This document shows, piece by piece, positions 34,131-43,134 of a stretch of 64,000 nt of DNA. The position numbers and the translations under genes were made by a program. The notes under the pieces are model-generated. The model was not told the DNA's origin, searched no databases, and saw only the letters and a list, made by a program, of their open reading frames with translations. This DNA comes from CAVVXX01 sp963707975 (GTDB taxonomy: Bacteria; Pseudomonadota; Alphaproteobacteria; Micropepsales; Micropepsaceae), in assembly GCA_963707975.1 (NCBI GenBank), contig OY970177.1:2170001-2234000 (forward strand), in the 5' to 3' direction. Numbering within the stretch: position 1 is the stretch's first letter; every line of letters starts with the position of its first letter.

Positions 34131-34565
34131 TTACGCCGCGCGGTTGTTTTGAACGAGATCAACAAACGCAGTGGTGCGGGCCTGCAGCGGCTCGGAAGCT
34201 TCCTTGGCGACGTTCATCGCGATGTCGCTGAGCTTCGTCATCTGCTGCACATAGTTCTCGAAAGCCGCCTTGGCGAAATCCGACTGGATCTCGATGGCTT
34301 CCTGGACGTTCTTGGAAGCGAGCACGGCCTTCGTCGCAGCCACGCCATCTTCGATGGCGTCGCGCGAATAGGCATGGAATTCGCTATGGATTGTCTCGAT
34401 TCCCTTGCCGGCAATTCCAGCCGACTTCAGCCACGCCTCGGTCATGTCCTTGCTGAAAGCGACGAACTGGCCATAGCCGTGCGCCGCCTTCTCGAAGCCT
34501 TCCTTCATGACGTCGGCTCCATTTTTCGTGGCGCGCTCTGCGCCGGTCTTGGTCTTCGTGGTCAT
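34131..34565 (-). CDS. phaP: Phasin (PHB granule-associated protein)
   Basis: 144 residues from ATG 34565 with AAGGAG 8 nt upstream. Amphipathic helical protein of the Phasin_2 type; the core NVQEAIEIQSDFAKAAFENY then VQQMTKLSDIAMNVAKE is typical. Phasins coat polyhydroxyalkanoate granules. It has its own terminator and a candidate PhaR operator 50 nt upstream, so it is probably a monocistronic gene induced when PHB accumulates. Confidence 0.9.
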   Translation of the reverse strand: MTTKTKTGAERATKNGADVMKEGFEKAAHGYGQFVAFSKDMTEAWLKSAGIAGKGIETIHSEFHAYSRDAIEDGVAATKAVLASKNVQEAIEIQSDFAKAAFENYVQQMTKLSDIAMNVAKEASEPLQARTTAFVDLVQNNRAA

Positions 34566-34877
34566 TGCTTTTACTCCTTCAGGTGCTACCACCAACGGCG
34601 GCGCAATATCTACGCTGCAATGCAGCATACGGCTTATATGGCGGCTTCCAGGTGGTCTGTCAAGAGGAAATGGTGCGGTGCAACATTTTCCAGGAAAACG
34701 GCCTTTTCTGCCCTGGCGACATACCCAGCCCGTTCATCTTGCTGAACCGCGCCTGTTTCTTAACTGCACGTAAACGCAGGGATTTTAAAGTTGACAGTTC
34801 CTTTGTTCTTGCGGGCGGCACGGCAATTTGGTGTGATCCCTGCACCGCCGGTGCGTGCAAATACGGGGGCTTGGTTT
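34566..34877. other. Divergent intergenic region between phasin and D,D-carboxypeptidase genes
   Basis: 312 nt holding the regulatory regions of two diverging genes. Apart from the GCTGCAATGCAGC palindrome at 34614-34626, a TTGACA at about 34792 could be a -35 box for the rightward gene, but no good -10 box follows at standard distance. Short open frames here are not supported. Confidence 0.5.
34614..34626. promoter_or_regulatory. Candidate PhaR operator
   Basis: GCTGCAATGCAGC is a perfect palindrome around one A and contains CTGC-N3-GCAG, the type of site described for the PHB regulator PhaR in Paracoccus. It is centred about 55 nt before the phasin start. The regulator gene is not in this window. 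Confidence 0.5.
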
Positions 34878-36695
34878 ATGTGTCGGCTTAGCGCTGGCTT
34901 ATCTATTGCTATTTTTACAAGCCTGGCGCTGTTGATTTCAGCCTCGTCCGCTGACGCGCGCGCCTATAGCCATTCTGGCCATCGTGCGAGCGGCCACAGC
35001 CGCGTGCATCATTATTCTAGGCCGCAACCGCCGCGCGATGCCGCGCTCATCATGGACGGCACCACGGGCAAAATCATTTATGCCAGTAACGCGACGGCGC
35101 CGCGCTATCCGGCCTCGCTGACCAAGATGATGACGCTTTACCTGCTGTTCGAGCAACTCAAGCAGGGCAAGATTTCCTTATCCAGCATGATCACGGCCTC
35201 GGAGCATGCGGCGGAACAGCATCCGACAAAATTGGGCCTAGCGGTTGGCGAGTCGATCAGCGTCGAGCTTGCGATCGAAGCCATCGTCGTGCGCTCGGCC
35301 AACGACGTGGCGGTCGCTATCGCCAAATCACTGGGCGGCTCGGAACCGGACTTCGCCGCCATGATGACGCGCGAAGCGCACAAGCTCGGCATGAGCGAAA
35401 CCATTTTCCGCAATGCTTCCGGCCTGCCCAATCCGGGGCAAACCACAACCGCGCATGATCTGGCGCTGCTGGGCCGCCATCTCGCCTATGATTTTCCGGA
35501 ATATTATCACTACTTCTCGACGCCCTCTTTCACCTATCAGGGGCGCATCTACGAGACTCACGACAATCTGCTGTCGCGCTTCGAAGGCACCGACGGCATC
35601 AAGACCGGTTACACCAACGCTTCCGGTTTCAATCTGGTGAGCTCGGTGGTGCGCGAGGGCAAGCACATCATCGGCGTGGTGATGGGCGGGCGCACGGCGC
35701 GCTCGCGCGACAACGAAATGATGGAGCTGCTGGCGACGACGCTCGATCGCTCTCAGCATAACCCCACCCTGCTCGCCAAGGCCGATGTGCCGTGGCAAGA
35801 CCCGAACACGCCCAAGCCCAGCATGATGGTGGCGTCGAGCGAAAGCGATGTTACGCGTTCGCTCAATCTCCATGTCAACGGCTTCGAGGACACCAGCACG
35901 CCATTGCCCGCGACGGATGACGAAGACGCAGCCGAAGCAATGACCGCCAATGCCGCAACACCTGGCCCAGCGCACGCGCCGGCGCCAGCGCCGGGAACGG
36001 CCGTTGCCTCCGCCACTGCGCCGCTTGCTTCGTCGCCCCTGACTGTAGCGCAAGCTGCGTCTCAGCCCGTGGCCATTTCGCCCGCGCCGCAGCCCGCGCT
36101 GGTGTGGACAGGACCGATGCCGCAGCAAAAGGCTTCGCAGGTGCTGGCCTTCACGCCGCCGACGCCGATGCGCAAGCCCGCGACGGCGCCGGACTATGCG
36201 CAAGCCGTCTTGCCGACGCCGAAACCAGCTGCGATCGCTTCGAAGCCCGCGCCAAAACAGCAGATGGTGGTGGCGTCGCTCGGGCCATCTTTCACGCTTA
36301 CAGAGCCTGCGCCTAAACCAGCGGCCACGGCGCAGGCTCCGGCCGCGAATACCCCGCCCGCGCAAGAGGAAGAGGAGGGAGACATCGGTGGCCCATCGCT
36401 GCCCGCGCAAGTGGCCCCGCATCCGGCGGTGGCCGCGGGCGTCAAGCAATGGGCGGTGCAGATCGGCGCCTTCGCCGATGAAAAGACCGCCAAGACGCAG
36501 CTTGCGCTTTATGCCGAGCGCTCGATGGATGTGCTGCGCCGCGCGCAACGCGTGATAATTCCGTTCAACTCCGTGGACGGCCACAAGCTGTTTCGCGCCC
36601 GTTTCGGCCCCTTTGCCGAAAACGAGGCGCGCGAGGTATGCCGGCGCATGAGCGAGCGCGGGCAGACCTGTTTCGCCGCCATCATCAGCAATTAA
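34878..36695 (+). CDS. D-alanyl-D-alanine carboxypeptidase with C-terminal SPOR domain
   Basis: 605 residues from ATG 34878. Signal peptide (1-28), then a PBP5/DacF-type serine peptidase: Ser80-Leu-Thr-Lys83 (SxxK), Ser140-Ala-Asn142 (SxN) and Lys242-Thr-Gly244 (KTG), all intact. A ~200-residue Ala/Pro-rich linker follows, then a SPOR domain in the last ~80 residues (KQWAVQIGAFADEKTAKTQL, FRARFGPFAENEA). It trims the terminal D-Ala of peptidoglycan stems, and the SPOR domain should direct it to the septum. Confidence 0.93.
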   Translation: MCRLSAGLSIAIFTSLALLISASSADARAYSHSGHRASGHSRVHHYSRPQPPRDAALIMDGTTGKIIYASNATAPRYPASLTKMMTLYLLFEQLKQGKISLSSMITASEHAAEQHPTKLGLAVGESISVELAIEAIVVRSANDVAVAIAKSLGGSEPDFAAMMTREAHKLGMSETIFRNASGLPNPGQTTTAHDLALLGRHLAYDFPEYYHYFSTPSFTYQGRIYETHDNLLSRFEGTDGIKTGYTNASGFNLVSSVVREGKHIIGVVMGGRTARSRDNEMMELLATTLDRSQHNPTLLAKADVPWQDPNTPKPSMMVASSESDVTRSLNLHVNGFEDTSTPLPATDDEDAAEAMTANAATPGPAHAPAPAPGTAVASATAPLASSPLTVAQAASQPVAISPAPQPALVWTGPMPQQKASQVLAFTPPTPMRKPATAPDYAQAVLPTPKPAAIASKPAPKQQMVVASLGPSFTLTEPAPKPAATAQAPAANTPPAQEEEEGDIGGPSLPAQVAPHPAVAAGVKQWAVQIGAFADEKTAKTQLALYAERSMDVLRRAQRVIIPFNSVDGHKLFRARFGPFAENEAREVCRRMSERGQTCFAAIISN

Positions 36696-36713
36696 TCTCT
36701 GACCCAATCTGTC

Positions 36714-36840
36714 ATTCCCCGCCGAGCGATGCTTCAGCATCGCGAGGGGAAGGGCATCCAGGTGGGTAGATCATATGGGTCAGACTACTGGGTCAGACTA
36801 CCTGGATCCCTTTCCCTCGCCGCGCATCGCCGGGGATGAC
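36714..36840. repeat. GTCATTCCCCG inverted dispersed repeat
   Basis: Imperfect long inverted repeat: the left arm contains GTCATTCCCCG, CGAGGGGAAGG and CATCCAGGT; the right arm contains ACCTGGATCC, CCTTTCCCTCG and CGGGGATGAC. The centre has a 13-bp direct duplication TGGGTCAGACTAC (36776-36801). It lies between the convergent carboxypeptidase and DnaJ-like genes and may act as a terminator. Confidence 0.7.
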
Positions 36841-36848
36841 AGGTGATT

Positions 36849-37301
36849 TCATTTGCCCAGCAGCACGTCCTTGGCCTGGTTGATTTGGGCAGCCAGGTAA
36901 CTTGTGCCGCCTTTATCGGGGTGGGTTTGCTGGATGAGGCGCCGGTGCGCCGCGCGGATGTCGTTGGCGCTGGCGCCCGGCTCAAGGCCCAGAACCTTCA
37001 ACGCTTCCTCTTTTGTCATGGCGCTGCTGCGCGGTGGGGCCGACGAAGCGCCGCCGCCCGCGCCATGCACGTGATGCCACGGCATAGGCCCGCCGGTGAA
37101 GATGGCGGCCGCCACGCCTGCCGCCAGCAACGCAAAGGGAATGCGGCCGACATAGGCGAGCGCGATCGCGAAGAGCGCTACGCAGACGCCGCAGGCGATG
37201 CGAAGAACCTTGGCCAGCGACTTGGGATCCGATGCGGCAAAGCCCTGCGCTAGCAGCAGGAGGAGGAGAAGAACCGCAATTCCGGCAATCAGCGCGCCCA
37301 T
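36849..37301 (-). CDS. Membrane-anchored DnaJ-domain protein
   Basis: 150 residues: an N-terminal hydrophobic helix (2-20), a further hydrophobic pair (about 30-75), a Gly/Ala/Ser linker, and a C-terminal J domain (~95-150) with KVLGLEPGASANDIRAAHRR and the catalytic HPDKGG. The tail-end J domain resembles mitochondrial TIM14/Pam18 and alphaproteobacterial homologues, which stimulate DnaK at the membrane. Start: ATG 37301. Confidence 0.86.
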   Translation of the reverse strand: MGALIAGIAVLLLLLLLAQGFAASDPKSLAKVLRIACGVCVALFAIALAYVGRIPFALLAAGVAAAIFTGGPMPWHHVHGAGGGASSAPPRSSAMTKEEALKVLGLEPGASANDIRAAHRRLIQQTHPDKGGTSYLAAQINQAKDVLLGK

Positions 37302-37332
37302 ATATCTATTTTAACATATGCGCGGCACCATG

Positions 37333-37404
37333 CCCTCATGCTTCGACAAGCTCAGCATGAGGGTTTGGGAAAATTGCCTCGCCCTGAGCTTGTCGAAGGG
37401 TGAG
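37333..37404. repeat. CTTCGACAAGCTC dispersed palindrome pair, copy 2
   Basis: CCCTCATGCTTCGACAAGCTCAGCATGAGGG (37333-37363) and CCTCGCCCTGAGCTTGTCGAAGGGTGAG (37377-37404): the same two hairpins as at 30765-30834, with the core in opposite orientations. It lies immediately downstream of mipZ and may be its terminator. Confidence 0.8.
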
Positions 37405-37406
37405 AA

Positions 37407-38339
37407 TCACACTTTGGCGGCGGTGCGCTCCAGCCCAGGCAATTGCAGCGTGGTGAGCAACTCGCGGATTTCCTGGCGCGCCGCCACGTGTGACATGGTG
37501 AGTGGCGCATCCACGCCCTTGAGCGGCAGATCGAACAGCGTGAGGCCCATGGGAAACAGTTCACGGAAAATCACGCGCTCAGAAAAACCGGGCGCCACGC
37601 GAAAGCCGATGCGCTTGGCAAGCTGATCGACCGCGCCCGCGATGCGGCGTTTGTTGCGCGCTTCGACCGCCGACACGCGATTGCGCATAACCACCCAATC
37701 CATTGCGCGCTGGCGCGACATGAGGCGGCGCTTGCGGCAATCCCAGACGAATTCGCTGTAGAGGCTGGGGCCGATGACATCCAGATTTTCGGGATTGAGC
37801 TTCGCCAGCAGATCGAAATCGAGGAAGCTGTCGTTCATTGGCGTGACCAGCGTGTCGGCGGCTGCATGGCCGAGGCGCGACAGCGCGGTATCGCTGCCCG
37901 GCGTGTCGACGACGATGAAATCGGCGTGGCCGCGGGCGGCCCCCAGCGCCGCGCCAAAGCGCGCCATTTCCTCATCGGCTGCAAGATGGGAGTTGGCCGC
38001 GCGCTCCACCACATGCATTTGCGGCATGGGCAGTTTGTGGCCGCTGCGCTCGGCGAACGCCGCACGGTTTTCGATGTAGCGGCTGAAAGTGCGCTGGCGG
38101 TTGTCGAGATCGAGCGCGGAAACCTTGCGCCCCAGCTTCAGCAGGCTGACAGCCACATGCATGGCGGTGGTGGTCTTGCCGGTGCCGCCCTTTTCATTGC
38201 CGAAAACGATTACATAAGCGCCCTGTGGTCCGCTGCTTGGGGCCTTGGCCGGACTTTGCTTGGCGGCATGCGCGATGCTGTGTGGCATGGCAATTCTCGC
38301 CCGATGCGAATCGGGCGTCCCCTTATCATTATTTGGCAT
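37407..38339 (-). CDS. mipZ: Division-plane positioning ATPase MipZ
   Basis: 310 residues (start ATG 38339; an internal ATG at 38288 would remove 17 residues). ParA/MinD-type ATPase with deviant Walker A VIVFGNEKGGTGKTTTAMH (KGGTGKT at 50-56) and switch block IVVDTPGSD. The segments LDLDNRQRTFSRYIENRAAF and FVWDCRKRRLMSRQRAMDWV match the MipZ family, which sets the division site by forming a pole-to-midcell gradient that inhibits FtsZ. Requires ParB, not in this window. Confidence 0.92.
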   Translation of the reverse strand: MPNNDKGTPDSHRARIAMPHSIAHAAKQSPAKAPSSGPQGAYVIVFGNEKGGTGKTTTAMHVAVSLLKLGRKVSALDLDNRQRTFSRYIENRAAFAERSGHKLPMPQMHVVERAANSHLAADEEMARFGAALGAARGHADFIVVDTPGSDTALSRLGHAAADTLVTPMNDSFLDFDLLAKLNPENLDVIGPSLYSEFVWDCRKRRLMSRQRAMDWVVMRNRVSAVEARNKRRIAGAVDQLAKRIGFRVAPGFSERVIFRELFPMGLTLFDLPLKGVDAPLTMSHVAARQEIRELLTTLQLPGLERTAAKV

Positions 38340-38378
38340 AGCATTTTTGATGGGTGATTCGGACCGGCGCGAAAACGA

Positions 38379-41300
38379 TTAGGATTCGCCCAGTGTCATC
38401 AGCGCCGCATTGCCGCCCGCCGCAGCCGTGTTGACAGTGTAAGTGCGCTCGACCGCGAATTTGAGCAGATAATTCGGCCCGCCCGCCTTAAAGCCGGTGC
38501 CAGAGAGATTCTCGCCGCCAAAGGGCTGCGCCTCCACCACCGCGCCGATCTGGTTGCGGTTGACATAGATATTGCCGACGCGCACCCGCTCGCGAATGAA
38601 CTCAGCCGTCGATTCGATGCGGCTGTGGATGCCCAGCGTAAGCCCATAGCCGGTGGCGTTGATCGCTTCGCACACTGCGTCGAGGTGGCCCGACGAATAG
38701 CGCACGATATGCAGTACCGGCCCGAACACTTCGCGCTGGAGCCGGCTGATGGCATCGATGGCGAAGGTGTGCGGCGGAAAGAAAACGCCGTCCTTCGGCG
38801 CCGGATCCACCGGCAGTTTGCGCAGCAGCTTTGCTTCCCTGGTCATGCGGTCGGCATGTTCCTGAAGCGTGGTGCGTGCGTCTTCATCGATGACCGGACC
38901 GATATCGGTGGCGAGATCGAACGGATCGCCCAGTTTCAGCTCGTCCATTGCGCCCAGGATCATGTCCTGCATCTTGTCCGCCACGTCGTCCTGCAAAAAC
39001 AGCACGCGCAGGCAGGAGCAGCGCTGACCCGCGCTGTCGAAGGCGGAGGCGTTCACGTCGCGCGCCACTTGTTCGGGCAGCGCAGTGGAATCGACGATCA
39101 TCGCATTCATGCCGCCGGTTTCGGCGACGATGGCCGGAAGCGCGCCATCGCGCTGGCTAAGCGCGCGGTTGATGACGACGGCGGTTTCCGTGGAACCTGT
39201 GAAAGCGATGCCGGCCAGGCGCGTGTCATTGAGGACGATCTTGCCAATTTTCGAGCCGCGGCCCGGAAGCAGATGCAGTACTTCCCCCGGCACGCCTGCC
39301 TGATGCAGCAGGCGGACGGCCGCGGCCGCGATCAGCGGCGTGCGCTCGGCGGGCTTGGCCAGCACGGTATTCCCGGAGGCAAGCGCGCCGGCCACCTGCC
39401 CGCTGAAAATCGCCAGAGGGAAATTCCACGGCGCAACACAGAAAAAGGCCCCTCGCCCGTGCATCGACAGGTCGTTGGATTCGCCGGTCGGCCCCGGCAG
39501 CCGGATGGCGCCTTCGAATTTTTGCCGCGCCTGCAACGCGTAATAACGCAACAAATCGGTCGCTTCTCGCACTTCGCTGAGCGCGTTGGGCAGCGTCTTG
39601 CCGCCTTCGCGCACGGCGAGCGCCATCAGATGGGCGCGGTTTTGCTCGAACAGATCGGCCGCGCGTTCCAGCAACTGGGCGCGCCTCTCGCCGCCCAGCA
39701 CGTCCCATTCATGCTGTGCGCGCGCGGCCGCATCGAGCGCCGTACTGACATCCTCATCCGTGACATCGGCAACCTCGCCGATTTTGCGCTTGCGGTCGGC
39801 GGGATCGAACACCGGATGGCTGGGGCGTGCTGCGACAGCACCTTTCACGATTGGATTGGCCGTTTGCGGCTTTTCGAGGCTCGCGCGCATGGCCGCCATC
39901 ATTGGCTCGGCTTTTATGGGATCGCTCCACAAAAAGCCCGACGAATTTTTCCGGTTGGGAAACAACGCTTCCGGCTTGGCGATGCGCGGATTGCGCTTGG
40001 GTCTGTTCTGGCTCGCGCGCGCCACCGGATCGGCGATAATTTCTTCAATCGGCGATTTGTCATCGGCCAGGCGGTTGACGAAAGACGTGTTGGCGCCGTT
40101 TTCCAGCAGGCGGCGCACCAGATAAGCGAGCAAATCCTCGTGCGTGCCGACGGGCGCGTAGATGCGCGTGGCGTGGGCCGCGCGATTGGGCTTCACCACT
40201 TCCATGTAAAGCTCGTACAGCGCTTCGCCCATACCGTGCAGGCGCTGATATTCGAAATCGCCGTGGCCCTCGCCCAGCACCTGAATGGCCGACAGCGTGT
40301 GCGCGTTGTGCGTGGCGAATTGAGGGAAGATGCCGGGCACGGCAAACAGCGCGCGCGCGCAGGCAAGGTAAGACGTGTCGGTGTTCACCTTGCGGCTGAA
40401 CACGGGATAATCGGGCAGGCCCATTTCCTGCCCGCGCTTGATTTCGCTGTCCCAGTAAGCGCCCTTCACCAGGCGTACGGGAATGCGGCGCGCCTGCGCG
40501 CGGGCGAGATCGGCGAGCCAGGCGACGGTGGGGAACGCGCGCTTGGAATAGCCCTGCACCACCATGCCGAGGCCTTCCCAGCCGGCGAGCTCCCTGGCCT
40601 CACCCAGCGCCGCGAAAACATCGAGCATCAGATCGTGGCGTTCGGCTTCTTCCGCATCCAGCGTCACGCCGATATTGGCCGCGCGCGCATCGGCAAACAG
40701 CTCGACCAATTGCGGCAGCAATTCGGCCATCACACGCGCGCGCTTTATATATTCGTGGCGCGGGTGCAGCGCCGTCAATTTCACCGAAATGCTGGGGCGC
40801 GCGAACACCGGGCCGCCGCCATCGGGAAAAGCTGCGGCAATGGCGCCAAGCGCATTGCGGTAGGATTCGTAATAGCGCGCGGCGTCGGCGCGCGTATAGG
40901 CCGCCTCGCCCAGCATATCAAATGAGAAACGGTAACCTCGATCCGCTAGCGGCCGCGCTTCCTTCAGCGCCTCGCCGATGGTGCGCCCCAGAACGAATTG
41001 GCGGCCCAGAATGCGCATGGCATAGACGACCGCCTGGCGAATGACCGGCTCGCCCGAGCGCGCCACCAACTTCTTCCAGATGTTTTCGAAATCCCATTTC
41101 GCCGTGTCGTCGAGCCGCACGATATTGCCGGTCAGCATCAGCGCCCAGGTCGAGGCGTTGACGAACACCAAATCCGAGTGCCCGAGATGGCGCTTCCAGT
41201 GCGCACCGCCGATCTTGTCAGCGATCAGCTTGTCGGCCGTTTCGGCGTCGGGCACGCGCAATAGCGCCTCGGCCAGGCACATCAGCACCACGCCCTCTTC

Positions 41301-41513
41301 GCTGGAGAGCGCGTATTCCTGCATGAAGGCGTCGATGCCGGTCCGGTTCTTGTGGCCCGCGCGCAGCCGCGTCACCAGATCGCGGGCCAGCGCGTTGGTG
41401 GCGGCGGATTCGGCTGGGCTGAGCCTGGCCCTGGCGATCAGGCTTTCGACGAGTGCGTCCTCGTCGGCGAGGTAGGCGTGGGAGATGGCCTGGCGGAATT
41501 TGTCGGCTTGCAT
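38379..41513 (-). CDS. putA: Bifunctional proline dehydrogenase / P5C dehydrogenase PutA
   Basis: 1044 residues. The N-terminal half is the FAD-dependent PRODH barrel (about 60-460: ARAQARRIPVRLVKGAYWDS, YAPVGTHEDLLAYLVRRLLE). The C-terminal half is an aldehyde dehydrogenase (about 540-1020) with FCVAPWNFPLAIFSG, GSTETAV and catalytic Cys832 in SAGQRCSC. It oxidises proline to glutamate by channelling P5C. There is no ribbon-helix-helix domain at the N-terminus, so unlike the E. coli protein it is not a DNA-binding repressor. Confidence 0.96.
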   Translation of the reverse strand: MQADKFRQAISHAYLADEDALVESLIARARLSPAESAATNALARDLVTRLRAGHKNRTGIDAFMQEYALSSEEGVVLMCLAEALLRVPDAETADKLIADKIGGAHWKRHLGHSDLVFVNASTWALMLTGNIVRLDDTAKWDFENIWKKLVARSGEPVIRQAVVYAMRILGRQFVLGRTIGEALKEARPLADRGYRFSFDMLGEAAYTRADAARYYESYRNALGAIAAAFPDGGGPVFARPSISVKLTALHPRHEYIKRARVMAELLPQLVELFADARAANIGVTLDAEEAERHDLMLDVFAALGEARELAGWEGLGMVVQGYSKRAFPTVAWLADLARAQARRIPVRLVKGAYWDSEIKRGQEMGLPDYPVFSRKVNTDTSYLACARALFAVPGIFPQFATHNAHTLSAIQVLGEGHGDFEYQRLHGMGEALYELYMEVVKPNRAAHATRIYAPVGTHEDLLAYLVRRLLENGANTSFVNRLADDKSPIEEIIADPVARASQNRPKRNPRIAKPEALFPNRKNSSGFLWSDPIKAEPMMAAMRASLEKPQTANPIVKGAVAARPSHPVFDPADRKRKIGEVADVTDEDVSTALDAAARAQHEWDVLGGERRAQLLERAADLFEQNRAHLMALAVREGGKTLPNALSEVREATDLLRYYALQARQKFEGAIRLPGPTGESNDLSMHGRGAFFCVAPWNFPLAIFSGQVAGALASGNTVLAKPAERTPLIAAAAVRLLHQAGVPGEVLHLLPGRGSKIGKIVLNDTRLAGIAFTGSTETAVVINRALSQRDGALPAIVAETGGMNAMIVDSTALPEQVARDVNASAFDSAGQRCSCLRVLFLQDDVADKMQDMILGAMDELKLGDPFDLATDIGPVIDEDARTTLQEHADRMTREAKLLRKLPVDPAPKDGVFFPPHTFAIDAISRLQREVFGPVLHIVRYSSGHLDAVCEAINATGYGLTLGIHSRIESTAEFIRERVRVGNIYVNRNQIGAVVEAQPFGGENLSGTGFKAGGPNYLLKFAVERTYTVNTAAAGGNAALMTLGES

Positions 41514-41559
41514 GGTCCAATCCTAGCGCAGGCGCGCAAGCCAGGGCTAATCTCCGGCC

Positions 41560-42399
41560 ATGAGCATTCCCATAGTGGCGGTGGCCTCCGAACTCAAGGC
41601 GCGCGTGGCGGCATGGCGCGGGCAGCGCGAACTTGTGGCGCTTGTTCCCACCATGGGCGCGCTGCATGAGGGCCATTTGTCGCTGGTGCGGGCCGCGCGC
41701 GCGAAGGCCGCCCGCGTGGTGGTGAGCATTTTCGTCAACCCCACCCAGTTCGGGCCGCACGAAGATTTCAGCCGCTACCCGCGCGATCTGGAGGCCGACC
41801 GCGCCAGGCTGGGCGATGCCGCCGACCTTATATATGCGCCTGAGTTGCGCGAGATGTACCCGGAAGGCGTCATTGCCAGGATTTCGGTGGGCGGGCCCAG
41901 CGCGGGGCTAGAAAGCGATTTCCGCCCCGGCCATTTCACCGGCGTGGCCACCGTGGTGGCGGCGCTGTTCCGCCACTGCGCGCCCGACATCACTGTGTTC
42001 GGCGAGAAGGATTACCAAGAATTGCTAGTGGTGAAACGCCTGGTGCGAGATCTGGGTATGAACATCGAAATCGTGGTGGGGCCTACCGTGCGCGAGGCGG
42101 ATGGTTTGGCGCTGTCTTCCCGCAATGCCTATCTCAGCTCGGATGAGCGCAGAATCGCGGGCCAATTAAACAAGGTGCTGAAGGATGTGATCGCGCGGGT
42201 GAAAGCGGGCCGCGCCATAGACGTTGCCGAAACCGAAGGTGCGGCCGCATTGCTTAACGCAGGTTTCGCACGCGTGGATTACGTGGCCGTGCGTGACGCG
42301 GAAACGCTGCAGCCCGTTAGAAGGATCGAAGCGCCCGCGCGCGTGCTGGCCGCCGCCTTTGCCGGCAAAACGCGGCTGATCGATAATATGCCGGTTTAA
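41560..42399 (+). CDS. panC: Pantothenate synthetase
   Basis: 279 residues. ATP-dependent condensation of pantoate and beta-alanine. Nucleotidyltransferase HIGH motif in PTMGALHEGHLSL (31-43), pantoate-binding FVNPTQFGPHEDFSRYPR, ATP-binding FGEKDYQELLVV, and the KMSKS-like DGLALSSRNAYL. Complete and normal length. It diverges from putA with a 46-nt gap. panB is not adjacent. Confidence 0.96.
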   Translation: MSIPIVAVASELKARVAAWRGQRELVALVPTMGALHEGHLSLVRAARAKAARVVVSIFVNPTQFGPHEDFSRYPRDLEADRARLGDAADLIYAPELREMYPEGVIARISVGGPSAGLESDFRPGHFTGVATVVAALFRHCAPDITVFGEKDYQELLVVKRLVRDLGMNIEIVVGPTVREADGLALSSRNAYLSSDERRIAGQLNKVLKDVIARVKAGRAIDVAETEGAAALLNAGFARVDYVAVRDAETLQPVRRIEAPARVLAAAFAGKTRLIDNMPV

Positions 42400-42414
42400 C
42401 GGGAAAGTGCAGAC

Positions 42415-42702
42415 ATGGTTTGCGGATTGAAAACAATCACGGTGAAGCCCGGACACGAAAAGGAATTCGAGAAGCTCTTTGCCGGGTTGCGCGCGAAGAT
42501 ACACGAAGCGGAGCCCGGCTGCATGTTTTACTCGTTGATGAAATCGCGCACCAATTCCCGCGCCTATATTGTCGAGGAGCAATACCGCGATCAGGCAGCG
42601 TGGGAAGCCCATCAATCGTCGGAATACGGCAAGACCTATTTTCCGAAGATGCGCGCCATTATCGACATCCAGGTCGAATATTTCGATGTGGTCGTTGCCT
42701 GA
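42415..42702 (+). CDS. Antibiotic biosynthesis monooxygenase (YgiN/ABM) family protein
   Basis: 95 residues, a single ABM ferredoxin-like fold: LKTITVKPGHEKEFEKLFAG, then EPGCMFYSLMKSRTNSRAYI with EEQYRDQAAWEAHQSSEY. Related to quinol monooxygenase YgiN and heme-degrading IsdG-like proteins. The substrate is unknown. It starts 16 nt after panC and is probably cotranscribed with it. Confidence 0.84.
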   Translation: MVCGLKTITVKPGHEKEFEKLFAGLRAKIHEAEPGCMFYSLMKSRTNSRAYIVEEQYRDQAAWEAHQSSEYGKTYFPKMRAIIDIQVEYFDVVVA

Positions 42703-42705
42703 CCG

Positions 42706-43134
42706 TCACAGCAATCCCAGATTGACCAGTTCCACCTGCAATTCTTCGGGCATTGCGGCGCCACGGGCCCGCGTGAGATCGCGGGGCGCGTCTTTCGGAT
42801 CGAAATAGCGCCAGCCCTGGAACGGGCGGTGAAAACGGCGCTCGGTCGGCACCAGTTTCGGATCGAGCACCAGCGCGCAATGCGGCGCACCGTTCTTGAT
42901 CACCTCGCGCAATTCCAGCAGGCGCTGGCGTGCAGCAATCTGCCCCTTGATCACCCAATAGAGCGAGCCGCCATCCAGTAATTCCGCCTCGCGCTTGGGC
43001 CACATGCGCGTGACGTGCATGTGCTCGAGCGGCTTACGCTTGCGTTTAAGCTCAGCCAGCCTCTTTTCTATCCAATCGGCCTGATCTTTGACGCTTTCCG
43101 CGCCGACGCAGAGTTTGATCAAATGCAAGGTCAT
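42706..43134 (-). CDS. DUF1489-family protein
   Basis: 142 residues. Alphaproteobacterial family recognisable by MTLHLIKLCVGAESVKDQAD at the start, HVTRMWPKREAELLDGGSLY then WVIKG, and RRFHRPFQGWRYFDPKDAP. Its start overlaps the end of mccA by 4 nt, so it is the last gene of the leucine-degradation operon. Relatives are annotated only as conserved hypothetical; no function is known. Confidence 0.88.
   Translation of the reverse strand: MTLHLIKLCVGAESVKDQADWIEKRLAELKRKRKPLEHMHVTRMWPKREAELLDGGSLYWVIKGQIAARQRLLELREVIKNGAPHCALVLDPKLVPTERRFHRPFQGWRYFDPKDAPRDLTRARGAAMPEELQVELVNLGLL

Noticed and set aside
38625..40925. 766-codon open frame antisense to putA
   Set aside because: putA is certain on the other strand; the antisense product has arbitrary composition and no ribosome-binding site.
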